From: CAWBRY01 sp963791295
GTDB taxonomy: Bacteria > Bacteroidota > Bacteroidia > Chitinophagales > Chitinophagaceae
Assembly (NCBI GenBank): GCA_963791295.1
Contig: CAWBRY010000001.1
Span: forward strand, 248,001-312,000
Direction: 5' to 3'
DNA length: 64,000 nucleotides
How positions within the stretch are numbered: position 1 is the stretch's first letter; each line of letters opens with the position of its first letter. The notes under the pieces were generated by a model. That model made no database searches, had not been told where the DNA came from, and saw nothing but the letters and a program-made list of their open reading frames with translations. The translations under genes and the position numbers were made by a program. Shown one piece after another: positions 1-8,637 of the stretch.

Positions 1-3000
1 ATAATAATGCGATCGGTGATCTGTACGTCACCACAGGACAATACGGAAAGGCAGAACCTTTCTATGCCAATGCACTGGAGCTTAGAGAAAAAATGCAGGG
101 GAAACAGAATCTCGACTATGCCCTGAGTTCTCATAACCTTGGTCGCCTGTACCGAATGCTTGGGAAGTATGAAAAAGCCGAGACCTTGCTGATCGAAGCA
201 AAGCAAATCCGCGAAAGGCTTCTTGGCACCCAAAACGCCGACTACGCCAACAGTTGCAATAATCTCGGAATCTTATACGTCGAGATCGGCGAATACGACA
301 AGGCAAAACCACTTTATCTTGAAGCCAGGAGTATCAGGGAAAAAGTGTTGGGCAAAGAACATGTTGACTATGCAGCCAGTTGTAATAACCTGGCGATATT
401 GAATGTACTGACCGGTCATTTTCCCGAGGCCGAACAATTATATATCGAAGCCAAGAATATAAGAGAAAAGGCGCTGGGCAGAGAAAATCCGGTTTATGCG
501 GCTAGTTGTAATAACCTCGCAGCTCTTTATCTTGACCGCGGCCAATATCAAAAAGCAGAGCCCCTCTATCTTGAAGCCAGGCAGATAAGGGAAAAGACAT
601 TAGGCAAGGAGCATCCGGATTATGCTTCTAGTTGCGATAACCTCGCCATATTATATATGGACATCGGCCAGTATGAAAAAGCCGAACAACTTTACCTCGA
701 AGCCCGTAAGATCCGGGAGAAAGTATTGGGCAAGGAACATCCCGACTATGCCCGCGGTTGTAATAATCTGGGACTATTCTACAGGAACTTGGGTCAGTTC
801 GAAAAATCCGAGGCGCTGCTTTCCGAGGCAAGACAAATAATAGGTACCCTATTCGGCAAGGAGCATTTCGAATATGGCAAGAGTTGTAATAACCTTGGCG
901 CCTTATATATGGACATGGGCAGGTTTGATAAATCAGGACCATTACACGAGGAAGCTCGTGAAATATGGGCAAAGGTGTTGGGAAAAGATCATCCTGAATA
1001 TGCAAAGAGTTGCCATAACCTGGGAATGGTTAGCCGGAAAGCCGGTGATTTTAATAAAGCAATTGAATGGTTGGTGGAAGGAAAGACGATCCGTGAAAAG
1101 GCATTAGGCAAAGAGAACATCGACTATGCCGAGAGTTGTGACATTCTTTCTCTTACCTATGCGGAGATCGGGGATTATAAAAAAGCAGAATCTCTTCAAA
1201 TGGAGGCCAAAGAGATCCGGGGCAATGTTGTTGGAAAAGAGCACCCATTATATGTAGAAAGTTGCATGAACCTGGCTAACCTGTATGTAGCCATGAATAA
1301 ATTAGACCAGGCTAATCAACTCTATGATGAGGCGATGACCTATGAGAAGGTACAGGTAGAAAAGATTTTTCGGTTTACTACGGAGCCCGAAAAACAATCG
1401 TATCTGAAAAATATCAACGAGTATAAAAATTATTTTCTTTCTTTTCACTCGATGGCTAACACTCACGCCGATGGCGGTTCCATCTACGACCTTTCACTTA
1501 CATACAGAAATCTGATCTTATCTTCATCTCAACAACTTCGGCAGATAGCTTATAGTTCCACCGATACAGTGATAGCCAACAGATACAATGATTGGATCAA
1601 TACGCGTTCACAGCTTGCATTCCTGTATACAAAGCCTGCGATCGAACGGCAGGATGAAGTGAAAGTATTGGAAGAAAAAGCAAATAGCCTGGAAAAGGAA
1701 TTAACCCGGACGCTTTCTCATTTTCATGCGACGCAACGGGAGGTTAGTTGGCAGTCTGTGCGCAATGGATTGCATGACGGCGAGGCTGCCATTGAGTTCA
1801 TGGATTTCCAGGATTACACGGGGAGCAAGCCATCGGACAATAATTTTTATATCGCGCTGATGATCCGTAAGGATAAGCCGACACCAGAGTTAATTAAACT
1901 TTTTGAAAGAAAGCAGTTGGACTCCTTATTAAATTATCGGGGAACGAGTCCCGGGCAGCACATCATTTCCTACTTATATGGTAGCAGACCTGCTTCGTCT
2001 TCGATAGGTCCCGAATCTTTATACAACCTGATTTGGGCGCCGCTGGAAAAAAAATTGGCAGGAATCAAGACGATCTATTTCGCTCCGGCAGGAGATCTGT
2101 ATAAAATTTCTTTTGCGGCTTTGCCTATCAGCAATACAAAAGTGCTAAGTGATAAATATCGTTTGATCCAGTTGAATACAACTACGTCCATGCTGGACAA
2201 TGCAACGAGTACAGCCATCGGGACAGACAGGATTTCTTTATATGGAGGGATTCAATATGACGTTGATTCGAACAGTATGAAGAAAACGGCCATGCAATAC
2301 AAGAATAGTGAAGTGGCCATGCGTTCCCTTCCGGAGGAATTATTGCGGGATGCAGTCAGTGAATTTTATTTTCTCACGCAGAGCGAAAAGGAAGTGAAGG
2401 GTATTGGAGAATTAGCTAGACAAAAAAAGTATTCGGTGAGTATGACGAACGGCATGAATGCCAGTGAGGAATCCGTCAAATCCTTGTCCGGTAAAAACTC
2501 ACCCGCTTTTATTCATATAGCCACACATGGATTCTTTTTTCCGGATCCCAAGACTAAAGGGAAGGAGGATAAGACAGTGGGAGCCAGCGTATTTAAGCAA
2601 TCGGATAACCCGTTGATCCGCTCTGGTCTAGCTTTTGCGGGTGCCAACAATGCCTGGAAAGGAAAGTCAATAGAGGGTATTGACGATGGGATATTGACGG
2701 CTTATGAAGTATCCAATATGTATTTACCAGATACTAAGCTTGCTGTGTTGTCTGCCTGCGAAACGGGCCTGGGAGATATACAAGGTAGTGAGGGCGTGTA
2801 TGGTCTGCAAAGAGCTTTTAAAATTGCGGGTGTGAGGAACCTGGTGATGAGCCTATGGAAGGTTGATGATGTAGCCGCATCCGAGTTCATGCAGGAATTT
2901 TACAAGAACCTTTTTGCCAGGCAACCTATACAGGAGGCATTTAATAATGCGCAATCTTCATTGAAAAATAAATACCGGAATGACCCTTACAGATGGGCGG

Positions 3001-3020
3001 CGTGGATATTAGTTAGATAA
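1..3020 (+). CDS. TPR-CHAT protein, 5' end outside the window
   Basis: The reading frame is open from base 3, and the residues before the first ATG (base 93) already read as a TPR unit, so the true start lies upstream. About eleven 42-residue TPR units are visible (to about base 1370), most with a Cys before the NL[GA] helix start and an IREK-LG-EHPDY linker. A helical linker follows, then a C-terminal CHAT domain from about residue 565 (counting from base 93). The CHAT His (IATHGFF, His812) and Cys (LSACETG, Cys889) are both present, so the caspase-like peptidase dyad looks intact. CHAT proteins are caspase-fold peptidases; TPR-CHAT pairs often act in self-destruct or signalling systems, but the substrate here is unknown. 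No signal peptide can be judged because the N-terminus is missing. The next gene has its own promoter, so a functional link to it is not shown. Confidence 0.9.
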   Translation, partial: NNAIGDLYVTTGQYGKAEPFYANALELREKMQGKQNLDYALSSHNLGRLYRMLGKYEKAETLLIEAKQIRERLLGTQNADYANSCNNLGILYVEIGEYDKAKPLYLEARSIREKVLGKEHVDYAASCNNLAILNVLTGHFPEAEQLYIEAKNIREKALGRENPVYAASCNNLAALYLDRGQYQKAEPLYLEARQIREKTLGKEHPDYASSCDNLAILYMDIGQYEKAEQLYLEARKIREKVLGKEHPDYARGCNNLGLFYRNLGQFEKSEALLSEARQIIGTLFGKEHFEYGKSCNNLGALYMDMGRFDKSGPLHEEAREIWAKVLGKDHPEYAKSCHNLGMVSRKAGDFNKAIEWLVEGKTIREKALGKENIDYAESCDILSLTYAEIGDYKKAESLQMEAKEIRGNVVGKEHPLYVESCMNLANLYVAMNKLDQANQLYDEAMTYEKVQVEKIFRFTTEPEKQSYLKNINEYKNYFLSFHSMANTHADGGSIYDLSLTYRNLILSSSQQLRQIAYSSTDTVIANRYNDWINTRSQLAFLYTKPAIERQDEVKVLEEKANSLEKELTRTLSHFHATQREVSWQSVRNGLHDGEAAIEFMDFQDYTGSKPSDNNFYIALMIRKDKPTPELIKLFERKQLDSLLNYRGTSPGQHIISYLYGSRPASSSIGPESLYNLIWAPLEKKLAGIKTIYFAPAGDLYKISFAALPISNTKVLSDKYRLIQLNTTTSMLDNATSTAIGTDRISLYGGIQYDVDSNSMKKTAMQYKNSEVAMRSLPEELLRDAVSEFYFLTQSEKEVKGIGELARQKKYSVSMTNGMNASEESVKSLSGKNSPAFIHIATHGFFFPDPKTKGKEDKTVGASVFKQSDNPLIRSGLAFAGANNAWKGKSIEGIDDGILTAYEVSNMYLPDTKLAVLSACETGLGDIQGSEGVYGLQRAFKIAGVRNLVMSLWKVDDVAASEFMQEFYKNLFARQPIQEAFNNAQSSLKNKYRNDPYRWAAWILVR

Positions 3021-3036
3021 AGCTCGTGTGTGCCAG

Positions 3037-3051
3037 TGCGTGATACACGCA
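3037..3051. repeat. Short TGCGTG palindrome after the CHAT gene
   Basis: TGCGTG-ATA-CACGCA forms a perfect six-base-pair hairpin 17 bases past the stop codon. There is no T-run on the plus strand, so it is not a clear terminator. It resembles the GTGCGTG-TCT-CACGCAC hairpins at 32463-32510 and 45799-45823. The rest of 3021-3280 shows nothing else I can name. Confidence 0.5.
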
Positions 3052-3286
3052 ACAGAAAAAAATCTAAATAATAGAGATTTCACGAAGTAGGTTTTCGAAG
3101 TCGCCTTGGGTTGTAACCATCAAAACCTTAAAAAATAAGCGTTTTCACATAATAGTTTTCTCACTCCTTGCGTTTGAGCGCTGGCGATAAATACAGGAAT
3201 TTGATATTCCATGAGACATATCATACATTACTATCGTAACATTACGAGGAGAACTACGCTATTTGATGCGAATTATGCTCGTAAGA

Positions 3287-3318
3287 TTTGCAAGGTTAAG
3301 AATTGAGTATTATGTTTG
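3287..3318 (+). promoter_or_regulatory. Bacteroidota-type promoter of the giant T9SS gene
   Basis: TTTG (3287-3290), a 20-base spacer, then TATGTTTG (3311-3318) match the TTTG / TAnnTTTG consensus exactly. Transcription would start near 3325, leaving a leader of roughly 165 bases before the likely ATG at 3490. Confidence 0.75.
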
Positions 3319-3489
3319 TTTCAGAATTCAAATACCCTAAGAAGACAACGTAAATCCGATATCTGAACTGCCTTCCAAACGAGGGAATTTACTCCCTGCA
3401 GCTTCATCTTTTTTTTCAAAATCGGTTTTTCATTGTCATCCAGGGCTTTTATGCTCAATAAGCATATGTATGAAATCCATTGCCTAAAA

Positions 3490-5889
3490 ATGAAAACCAT
3501 GAGTCATTTCTACTGTCCGAGGAAAACCGTAATCCAACCAAAAACTGACACGACAAAAAATAAAAGGGCATTCCACCTAAGACACGTTCCTTTTATCACG
3601 GCAGTTTTATTGCTGCTCGTAAGCAATCTTTCATTTGGGCAATTAGGAACTTATGAGTTTACGCAGACCGCGCCGCCACCGCCTGGTACCTGTCCTGCAA
3701 GTCCCGATGTAACTACTCAGCCTGCCAATGCTGTGTTTAGTGCATTTACAACTGTTAACACAACCTGCAAAGCTTCATCTACTGTTTATAAGTCTGAAGA
3801 TTGGAATGAGAATGGCTCCATCGACCTAAACGAGTACAATCAATTTACAATCACGGCGAATGCAAATTATGTTTTGAATCTTACAAGCCTCACGTTTACA
3901 CAAGAGGTGGATAAAAACGGAAGTGGTAGCGGTAATGGTAATACAGCTTGGATACTTCGTTCAAGCGTTAATAACTATGCAACAAATCTTGCTACCGGTT
4001 CAGCAACTGAAAATAGCGCAACTCCTACTGTAACATTGCCTTCAGCCAGTTTTTCCGCGCTGAGCACTGTTACTTTTCGATTGTATTTGATCAATGCAAA
4101 GGATGATCACGTCAAATGGTCTATTGATGATGTGAGCCTCGATGGTTCTATTTTTATCGCGCCTGCAGATCCTGCAGATCCGACTTCAGATTCACCACAA
4201 TGTTCAAATCCGGGAGTTACTATTACCAGTAATGGAAGTGCTCCCGCAGGGGAAACCTGGTACTGGCAAACCAGTGCAACAGGTACCAGTACTGCTAACT
4301 CAGGAGCGACGTATTTGGTAACTACATCTGGTACTTACTACATTAGATCTCAGGATAACACGACTTCGGCATGGAGCACCGGAGCAGGCAGTGTCACTAT
4401 TACAATAACTCCGGATGTTGTCACACCGGTATTTTCATTAGGTGCGAGCTCGACACGTTGTGAATCTGCCGGCACTGTAACTTATGGAGCGACAGCCTCA
4501 AATAATACTGGCATCACTTATTCACTGGATGCAACAAGCCTTTCCGACGGCAATTCCATTGATGCCAACACCGGAGATGTCACCTATGTTGCGGGTTGGA
4601 CGGGTGCTTCGATCATCACTGCAACCGCAACAGGTTGCAATGGACCCACCACAGCCACACATACGGTGAACACCAACGCCGCCGTTGGAACACCAGTATT
4701 TACTTCGGGAGCTACCTCATCCCGTTGCCAGGGATCCGGAACAGTAACATACACTGCCACTGCCAATAATAGTTCTGGAATTACTTATAGCCTCGATGCG
4801 TTGAGCATTACAGGAGGAAATTCAATCAATTCTACAACTGGTGCGGTAACTTATGCAGCTGGCTGGAGCGGGACCTCCACCATCACTGCCACTGCAGCAG
4901 GTTGCGGTGGACCGACAACAGAAACACATACAATTACTATTAACCCATCTGTAGGGACGCCTGTATTCACGTCGGGTGCAACTTCTACAATGTGTCAGGG
5001 TTCCACCACTCAAAGTTATGTAGCAACTGCTGTAAACAATACAGGACTCACTTACAGTCTGGATGCAGCAAGCATTACAGCTGGAAATAGCATCAATTCT
5101 ACGACTGGTGATGTAACTTATGATGCAAGTTGGAGTGGAACGTCAGTTATTACTGCTACTGCTACAGGTTGCGGTGGTCCTAAAACCGCAAATCATACAG
5201 TTACAATTACACCAAGTGTGGGTACTCCGGTATTTTCTTCAGGCGCAACAAGCACGCGTTGCCAGGGAACAGGAACTGTTACCTATACCGCAACGGCTTC
5301 AAATAATACCGGAAGGACCTATAGCCTGGATGCTGCCAGCATTTCAGGTGGTTTAACTATCAATGCCTCCACCGGAGCGGTGACTTATGTAGCAGGATGG
5401 AGTGGAACTACAGTGATTACGGTCACTGCCAGCGGATGTAACGGTCCAACAACAGCTACGCATACGGTAACGGTTACTCCGACAGTAGGTACTCCAGTGT
5501 TTACAGCCGGATCAAGTTCTATGCGTTGTCTTGGAGTAGCAACGGTAAACTATGCAGCTACGGCTACGAATTCTACGGCCATTACCTATAGCCTCGATGG
5601 AGCCAGTTTATTTGGTGGCAATACAATTAATTCCACTACCGGCGATGTCACTTTTGCATTCTTGTGGTTCGGTAGTTCGACGATAACAGCAACAGCAACT
5701 GGCTGTAATGGTCCGAAGACAGCAACGCATACCGTTACGGTTAATGCAGCAGTGTCAACACCATCTTTTTCAATCGGGTTCAACTTCAAGCCGATGTCAG
5801 GGAGCAGGAACTGTAACCTATACAGCATCAGCATCCAATACATCTGGCATTACTTATACTCTGGATGCAACAAGTCTTGGTGCAGGTAA
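3490..5889 (+). CDS. Giant T9SS protein, N-terminal fragment
   Basis: The frame is open from a TTG at 3433, but ATG 3490 (or 3499) is preferred because a charged stretch and the hydrophobic core ITAVLLLLVSNLSFG then make a plausible, rather long signal peptide. An N-terminal beta-rich domain (to about base 4150) contains a DxNxxGxxxxxE-like acidic stretch and the YLINAKDDHVKWSIDDV pattern of lectin-like jelly rolls. A short Ig-like segment comes next, then units 1-5 of the 89-residue array. The frame is lost near 5776-5784, where an extra G in ATCGGGTTC diverts translation to a stop at 5889. As it stands the product lacks a sorting domain and could not be anchored by T9SS. Confidence 0.8.
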   Translation: MKTMSHFYCPRKTVIQPKTDTTKNKRAFHLRHVPFITAVLLLLVSNLSFGQLGTYEFTQTAPPPPGTCPASPDVTTQPANAVFSAFTTVNTTCKASSTVYKSEDWNENGSIDLNEYNQFTITANANYVLNLTSLTFTQEVDKNGSGSGNGNTAWILRSSVNNYATNLATGSATENSATPTVTLPSASFSALSTVTFRLYLINAKDDHVKWSIDDVSLDGSIFIAPADPADPTSDSPQCSNPGVTITSNGSAPAGETWYWQTSATGTSTANSGATYLVTTSGTYYIRSQDNTTSAWSTGAGSVTITITPDVVTPVFSLGASSTRCESAGTVTYGATASNNTGITYSLDATSLSDGNSIDANTGDVTYVAGWTGASIITATATGCNGPTTATHTVNTNAAVGTPVFTSGATSSRCQGSGTVTYTATANNSSGITYSLDALSITGGNSINSTTGAVTYAAGWSGTSTITATAAGCGGPTTETHTITINPSVGTPVFTSGATSTMCQGSTTQSYVATAVNNTGLTYSLDAASITAGNSINSTTGDVTYDASWSGTSVITATATGCGGPKTANHTVTITPSVGTPVFSSGATSTRCQGTGTVTYTATASNNTGRTYSLDAASISGGLTINASTGAVTYVAGWSGTTVITVTASGCNGPTTATHTVTVTPTVGTPVFTAGSSSMRCLGVATVNYAATATNSTAITYSLDGASLFGGNTINSTTGDVTFAFLWFGSSTITATATGCNGPKTATHTVTVNAAVSTPSFSIGFNFKPMSGSRNCNLYSISIQYIWHYLYSGCNKSWCR

Positions 5890-6643
5890 TACGATCAATA
5901 CTTCTACGGGGGCCGTGACTTATGTGGCAGGTTGGAGTGGAGCAGCTACAATCACTGCAAGTGCTGCCGGTTGTAATGGTCCCAAGACTTCGACTCATAC
6001 TGCAACTACCAATTTACCAGTTGCAACACCATCATTCGCACTTGGTTCAACTTCTACGCGTTGTCAGGGTGCCGGACCAGTAACTTATTCAGCTACTGCA
6101 GCAAACAGCACCGCAATAACTTATAGCTTGGATGCAAGCAGTATTTCAGGAGGCAACTCTATCAATTCTTCTTCGGGGGTTGTGACCTATGCAAGTGGAT
6201 GGAGCGGAACATCAACGATTACTGCTACAGCTGCGGGATGCGCAGGGCCAACTAGTGATACTCATGTGGTAACGATCACGCCAACGGTAGGCACACCGGT
6301 CTTTGCAGCAGGATCAACTTCTACCCGTTGCCAGGGTGCGGGCATAGTAAGTCATTCAGCAACATCTACTAATAATACCGGCATAACATATAGCCTAAAT
6401 GCTGCGAGTCTAACAGGCGGCAATACGATTAATGCCTCTACCGGAGACGTGACCTATGTTGCCGGATGGAGTGGAACATCTACCATTACTGCTTCGGCCA
6501 CGGGATGTAACGGACCAAGAACAGCTACGCATACCGTCACAATTACGCCAACGGTCGGAACACCGGCGTTTAGCCTTGGGCGCTACATCAACGCGATGCC
6601 AGGGCGCAGGACCCGTAACTTATACGGCAACTGCAACCAATAA
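5708..6643 (+). CDS. Giant T9SS protein, fragment with units 6-8
   Basis: This frame takes over after the first +1 shift and carries most of unit 6, units 7 and 8 and the start of unit 9. Homology in this frame begins only near base 5780, so the nominal start at 5708 is not a real initiation site. It ends after an extra G in CTTGGGCGC near 6577; reading CTTGGCGCT would restore LGATSTRCQG. Confidence 0.7.
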   Translation: MVRRQQRIPLRLMQQCQHHLFQSGSTSSRCQGAGTVTYTASASNTSGITYTLDATSLGAGNTINTSTGAVTYVAGWSGAATITASAAGCNGPKTSTHTATTNLPVATPSFALGSTSTRCQGAGPVTYSATAANSTAITYSLDASSISGGNSINSSSGVVTYASGWSGTSTITATAAGCAGPTSDTHVVTITPTVGTPVFAAGSTSTRCQGAGIVSHSATSTNNTGITYSLNAASLTGGNTINASTGDVTYVAGWSGTSTITASATGCNGPRTATHTVTITPTVGTPAFSLGRYINAMPGRRTRNLYGNCNQ

Positions 6644-6932
6644 CACCGGTCTATCATATAGCCTGGATGCGGCCAGTATTACAGGTGGAAATTCAATTAA
6701 CACTTCAACAGGTGCAGTAACTTATTTAGCTGGATGGACCGGCACATCGACGATAACAGTGACAGCGACAGGTTGTAATGGTCCCAGTACTGCAACACAT
6801 ACTGTAACTATTACTCCAACGGTGGGTACTCCCAGCATTTACTCTTGGTGCTACATCAACACGTTGCCAGGGAGCAGGGGTTGTGAATTATGGCGCATCG
6901 GCGACAACACTCAGGTATCACCTATAGTTTAA
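6456..6932 (+). CDS. Giant T9SS protein, fragment with unit 9
   Basis: Repeat homology in this frame runs from about 6578 to 6833 and covers unit 9. An extra C in ACTCCCAGC (near 6831) then breaks the frame. The nominal start at 6456 lies in another unit's out-of-frame sequence and is not real. Confidence 0.65.
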   Translation: MLPDGVEHLPLLLRPRDVTDQEQLRIPSQLRQRSEHRRLALGATSTRCQGAGPVTYTATATNNTGLSYSLDAASITGGNSINTSTGAVTYLAGWTGTSTITVTATGCNGPSTATHTVTITPTVGTPSIYSWCYINTLPGSRGCELWRIGDNTQVSPIV

Positions 6933-7492
6933 ATGCGGCAAGCATAACTGGTGGTAATAGTATCAATTCATCGACAGGAGATGTAACATTTGTGGCCGGA
7001 TGGAGTGGAACATCAACAATTACTGCGAGTGCCACGGGTTGTGGTGGCCCGAAGACCGCGACACATACTGTTACCATAACACCGACAGTCGGTAATCCTT
7101 CATTTACTTTAGGAGCCTCGTCAACTCGTTGTCAGGGTGGAGCAACTGTCATTTATGCTGCGACAGCAACAAACAATACTGGTATAAGTTATAGTCTTGA
7201 TGCAGCCAGTGTAACCGGAGGTAATTCTATAAATACGAGTACCGGTGCCGTTACCTATTTGGCAGGATGGACCGGAACTTCCATCATTACAGTTACTGTT
7301 ACGGGTTGTAATGGACCAAAAACTACAACTCATACGGTAACCATCACTCCAACTGTTGGCACACCGACATTCACATTAGGAGCAACGACTACACGTTGCC
7401 AGGGAGCGGGAACGGTAACCTACACCGCGAGTGCTAGCGAGTTCTACCGGTATAACGTATACATTAGATGCAGCCAGCATAACCGGGGGTAA
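6890..7492 (+). CDS. Giant T9SS protein, fragment with units 10-11
   Basis: This frame is entered after a two-base loss near 6908-6914 (ACAACACTCAGG, where unit 15 has a longer ACTACTACAGG). It carries the rest of unit 10, all of unit 11 and the start of unit 12. It is lost near 7438, where an extra G sits in GCTAGCGAGTTC; without it the frame reads ASASSTGITY. Confidence 0.65.
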   Translation: MAHRRQHSGITYSLNAASITGGNSINSSTGDVTFVAGWSGTSTITASATGCGGPKTATHTVTITPTVGNPSFTLGASSTRCQGGATVIYAATATNNTGISYSLDAASVTGGNSINTSTGAVTYLAGWTGTSIITVTVTGCNGPKTTTHTVTITPTVGTPTFTLGATTTRCQGAGTVTYTASASEFYRYNVYIRCSQHNRG

Positions 7493-8264
7493 TTCGATTA
7501 ATGCTTCTACAGCACTTGTAACTTATGTAGGAGGATGGACAGGCGCTTCAACTGTTACGGCCACAGCGGCGGGATGTAATGGACCAAGCACCGCTACACA
7601 TACAATTACGATTACTCCTACCGTAGGCACTCCGGTGTTTACTTCGGGCAGCACATCCACTCGTTGCCAGGGAACAGGCACTGTCTCTTATGCGGCCACT
7701 TCTACAAACAATACCGGCATAACATATAGCCTCGATGCAGCGAGTCTTACAGGCGGCAATACGATCAATTCATCAACAGGCGACGTTACTTACGTTGCCG
7801 GATGGAGCGGTGCTTCAACAATTACAGCGACAGCAACAGGTTGTAATGGTCCAAGGACAGCTACCCACACCGTTACTGTTACACCAACGGTTGGCACACC
7901 CGCATTCGCTTCGGGTGCAACATCTACCCGTTGCCAGGGTGCAGGACCTGTAACTTATACAGCAAGCGCTACTAATAATACGGGGATAACATATAGCCTG
8001 GATGCTGCCAGCATCACTGGTGGCAATTCTATAAATGCGTCAACAGGCGTTGTTACTTATGTAGCGGGATGGACGGGTGCATCGACTATTACTGCGACTG
8101 CAACAGGTTGCAATGGTCCCAGTGTGTCTTCACATACAGCTACCACTACTGCAACCGTTGGTACGCCTGTATTTACGTTAGGTGCAACATCGACTCGTTG
8201 TCAGGGAGCAGGGGTTGTGAATTATGGTGCCATCCGCGACCACTACTACAGGTATCACCTATAG
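7431..8264 (+). CDS. Giant T9SS protein, fragment with units 12-14
   Basis: The fragment carries the rest of unit 12, units 13 and 14, and the start of unit 15. It ends after an extra C in GGTGCCATCC near 8231; GGTGCATCC would continue as GASATTTTGITY. Confidence 0.65.
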   Translation: MLASSTGITYTLDAASITGGNSINASTALVTYVGGWTGASTVTATAAGCNGPSTATHTITITPTVGTPVFTSGSTSTRCQGTGTVSYAATSTNNTGITYSLDAASLTGGNTINSSTGDVTYVAGWSGASTITATATGCNGPRTATHTVTVTPTVGTPAFASGATSTRCQGAGPVTYTASATNNTGITYSLDAASITGGNSINASTGVVTYVAGWTGASTITATATGCNGPSVSSHTATTTATVGTPVFTLGATSTRCQGAGVVNYGAIRDHYYRYHL

Positions 8265-8637
8265 TTTAAATGCAGCAAGCATAACCGGTGGCAATAGTAT
8301 CAATTCATCTACAGGAGATGTAACATTTGTAGCAGGATGGAGTGGAACTTCAACGATCACAGCAAGTGCTGCAGGTTGTGGTGGTCCAAAGACAGCAACG
8401 CACACAGTAACCATTACTCCTACAGTTGGCAATCCTTCATTTTCTCTAGGTTCAACTACGACACGTTGCCAGGCAGCAGCAACAGTGACCTATACGGCAA
8501 CAGCAACTAATAACACTGGAATAATTACAGTCTCGATGCAGCTAGCATTACAGGAGGCAATTCTATTAATACGAGTACAGGTGCTGTCACTTATTTGGCG
8601 GGATGGACAGGTACTTCCATCATTACTGTTACGGTGA
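8224..8637 (+). CDS. Giant T9SS protein, fragment with unit 15
   Basis: The fragment carries most of unit 15 and the first part of unit 16. One base is missing near 8522 (GGAATAATTACAG, where unit 11 has GGTATAAGTTATAG), after which translation leaves the repeat frame. Confidence 0.65.
   Translation: MVPSATTTTGITYSLNAASITGGNSINSSTGDVTFVAGWSGTSTITASAAGCGGPKTATHTVTITPTVGNPSFSLGSTTTRCQAAATVTYTATATNNTGIITVSMQLALQEAILLIRVQVLSLIWRDGQVLPSLLLR

Noticed and set aside
1..3020. Component of a type III-E CRISPR protease (Craspase-like TPR-CHAT)
   Set aside because: No CRISPR array, Cas7-11-like or Csx30-like gene is in the window; TPR-CHAT proteins are common outside that system.
3433..3489. TTG start of the giant protein at 3433
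   Set aside because: An ATG downstream gives a plausible signal peptide without a further 19 residues of unrelated sequence.
5770..8530. Programmed ribosomal frameshifting
   Set aside because: The shifts differ in sign and sequence context, lack slippery heptamers with a following structure, and occur seven times within 2.8 kb.
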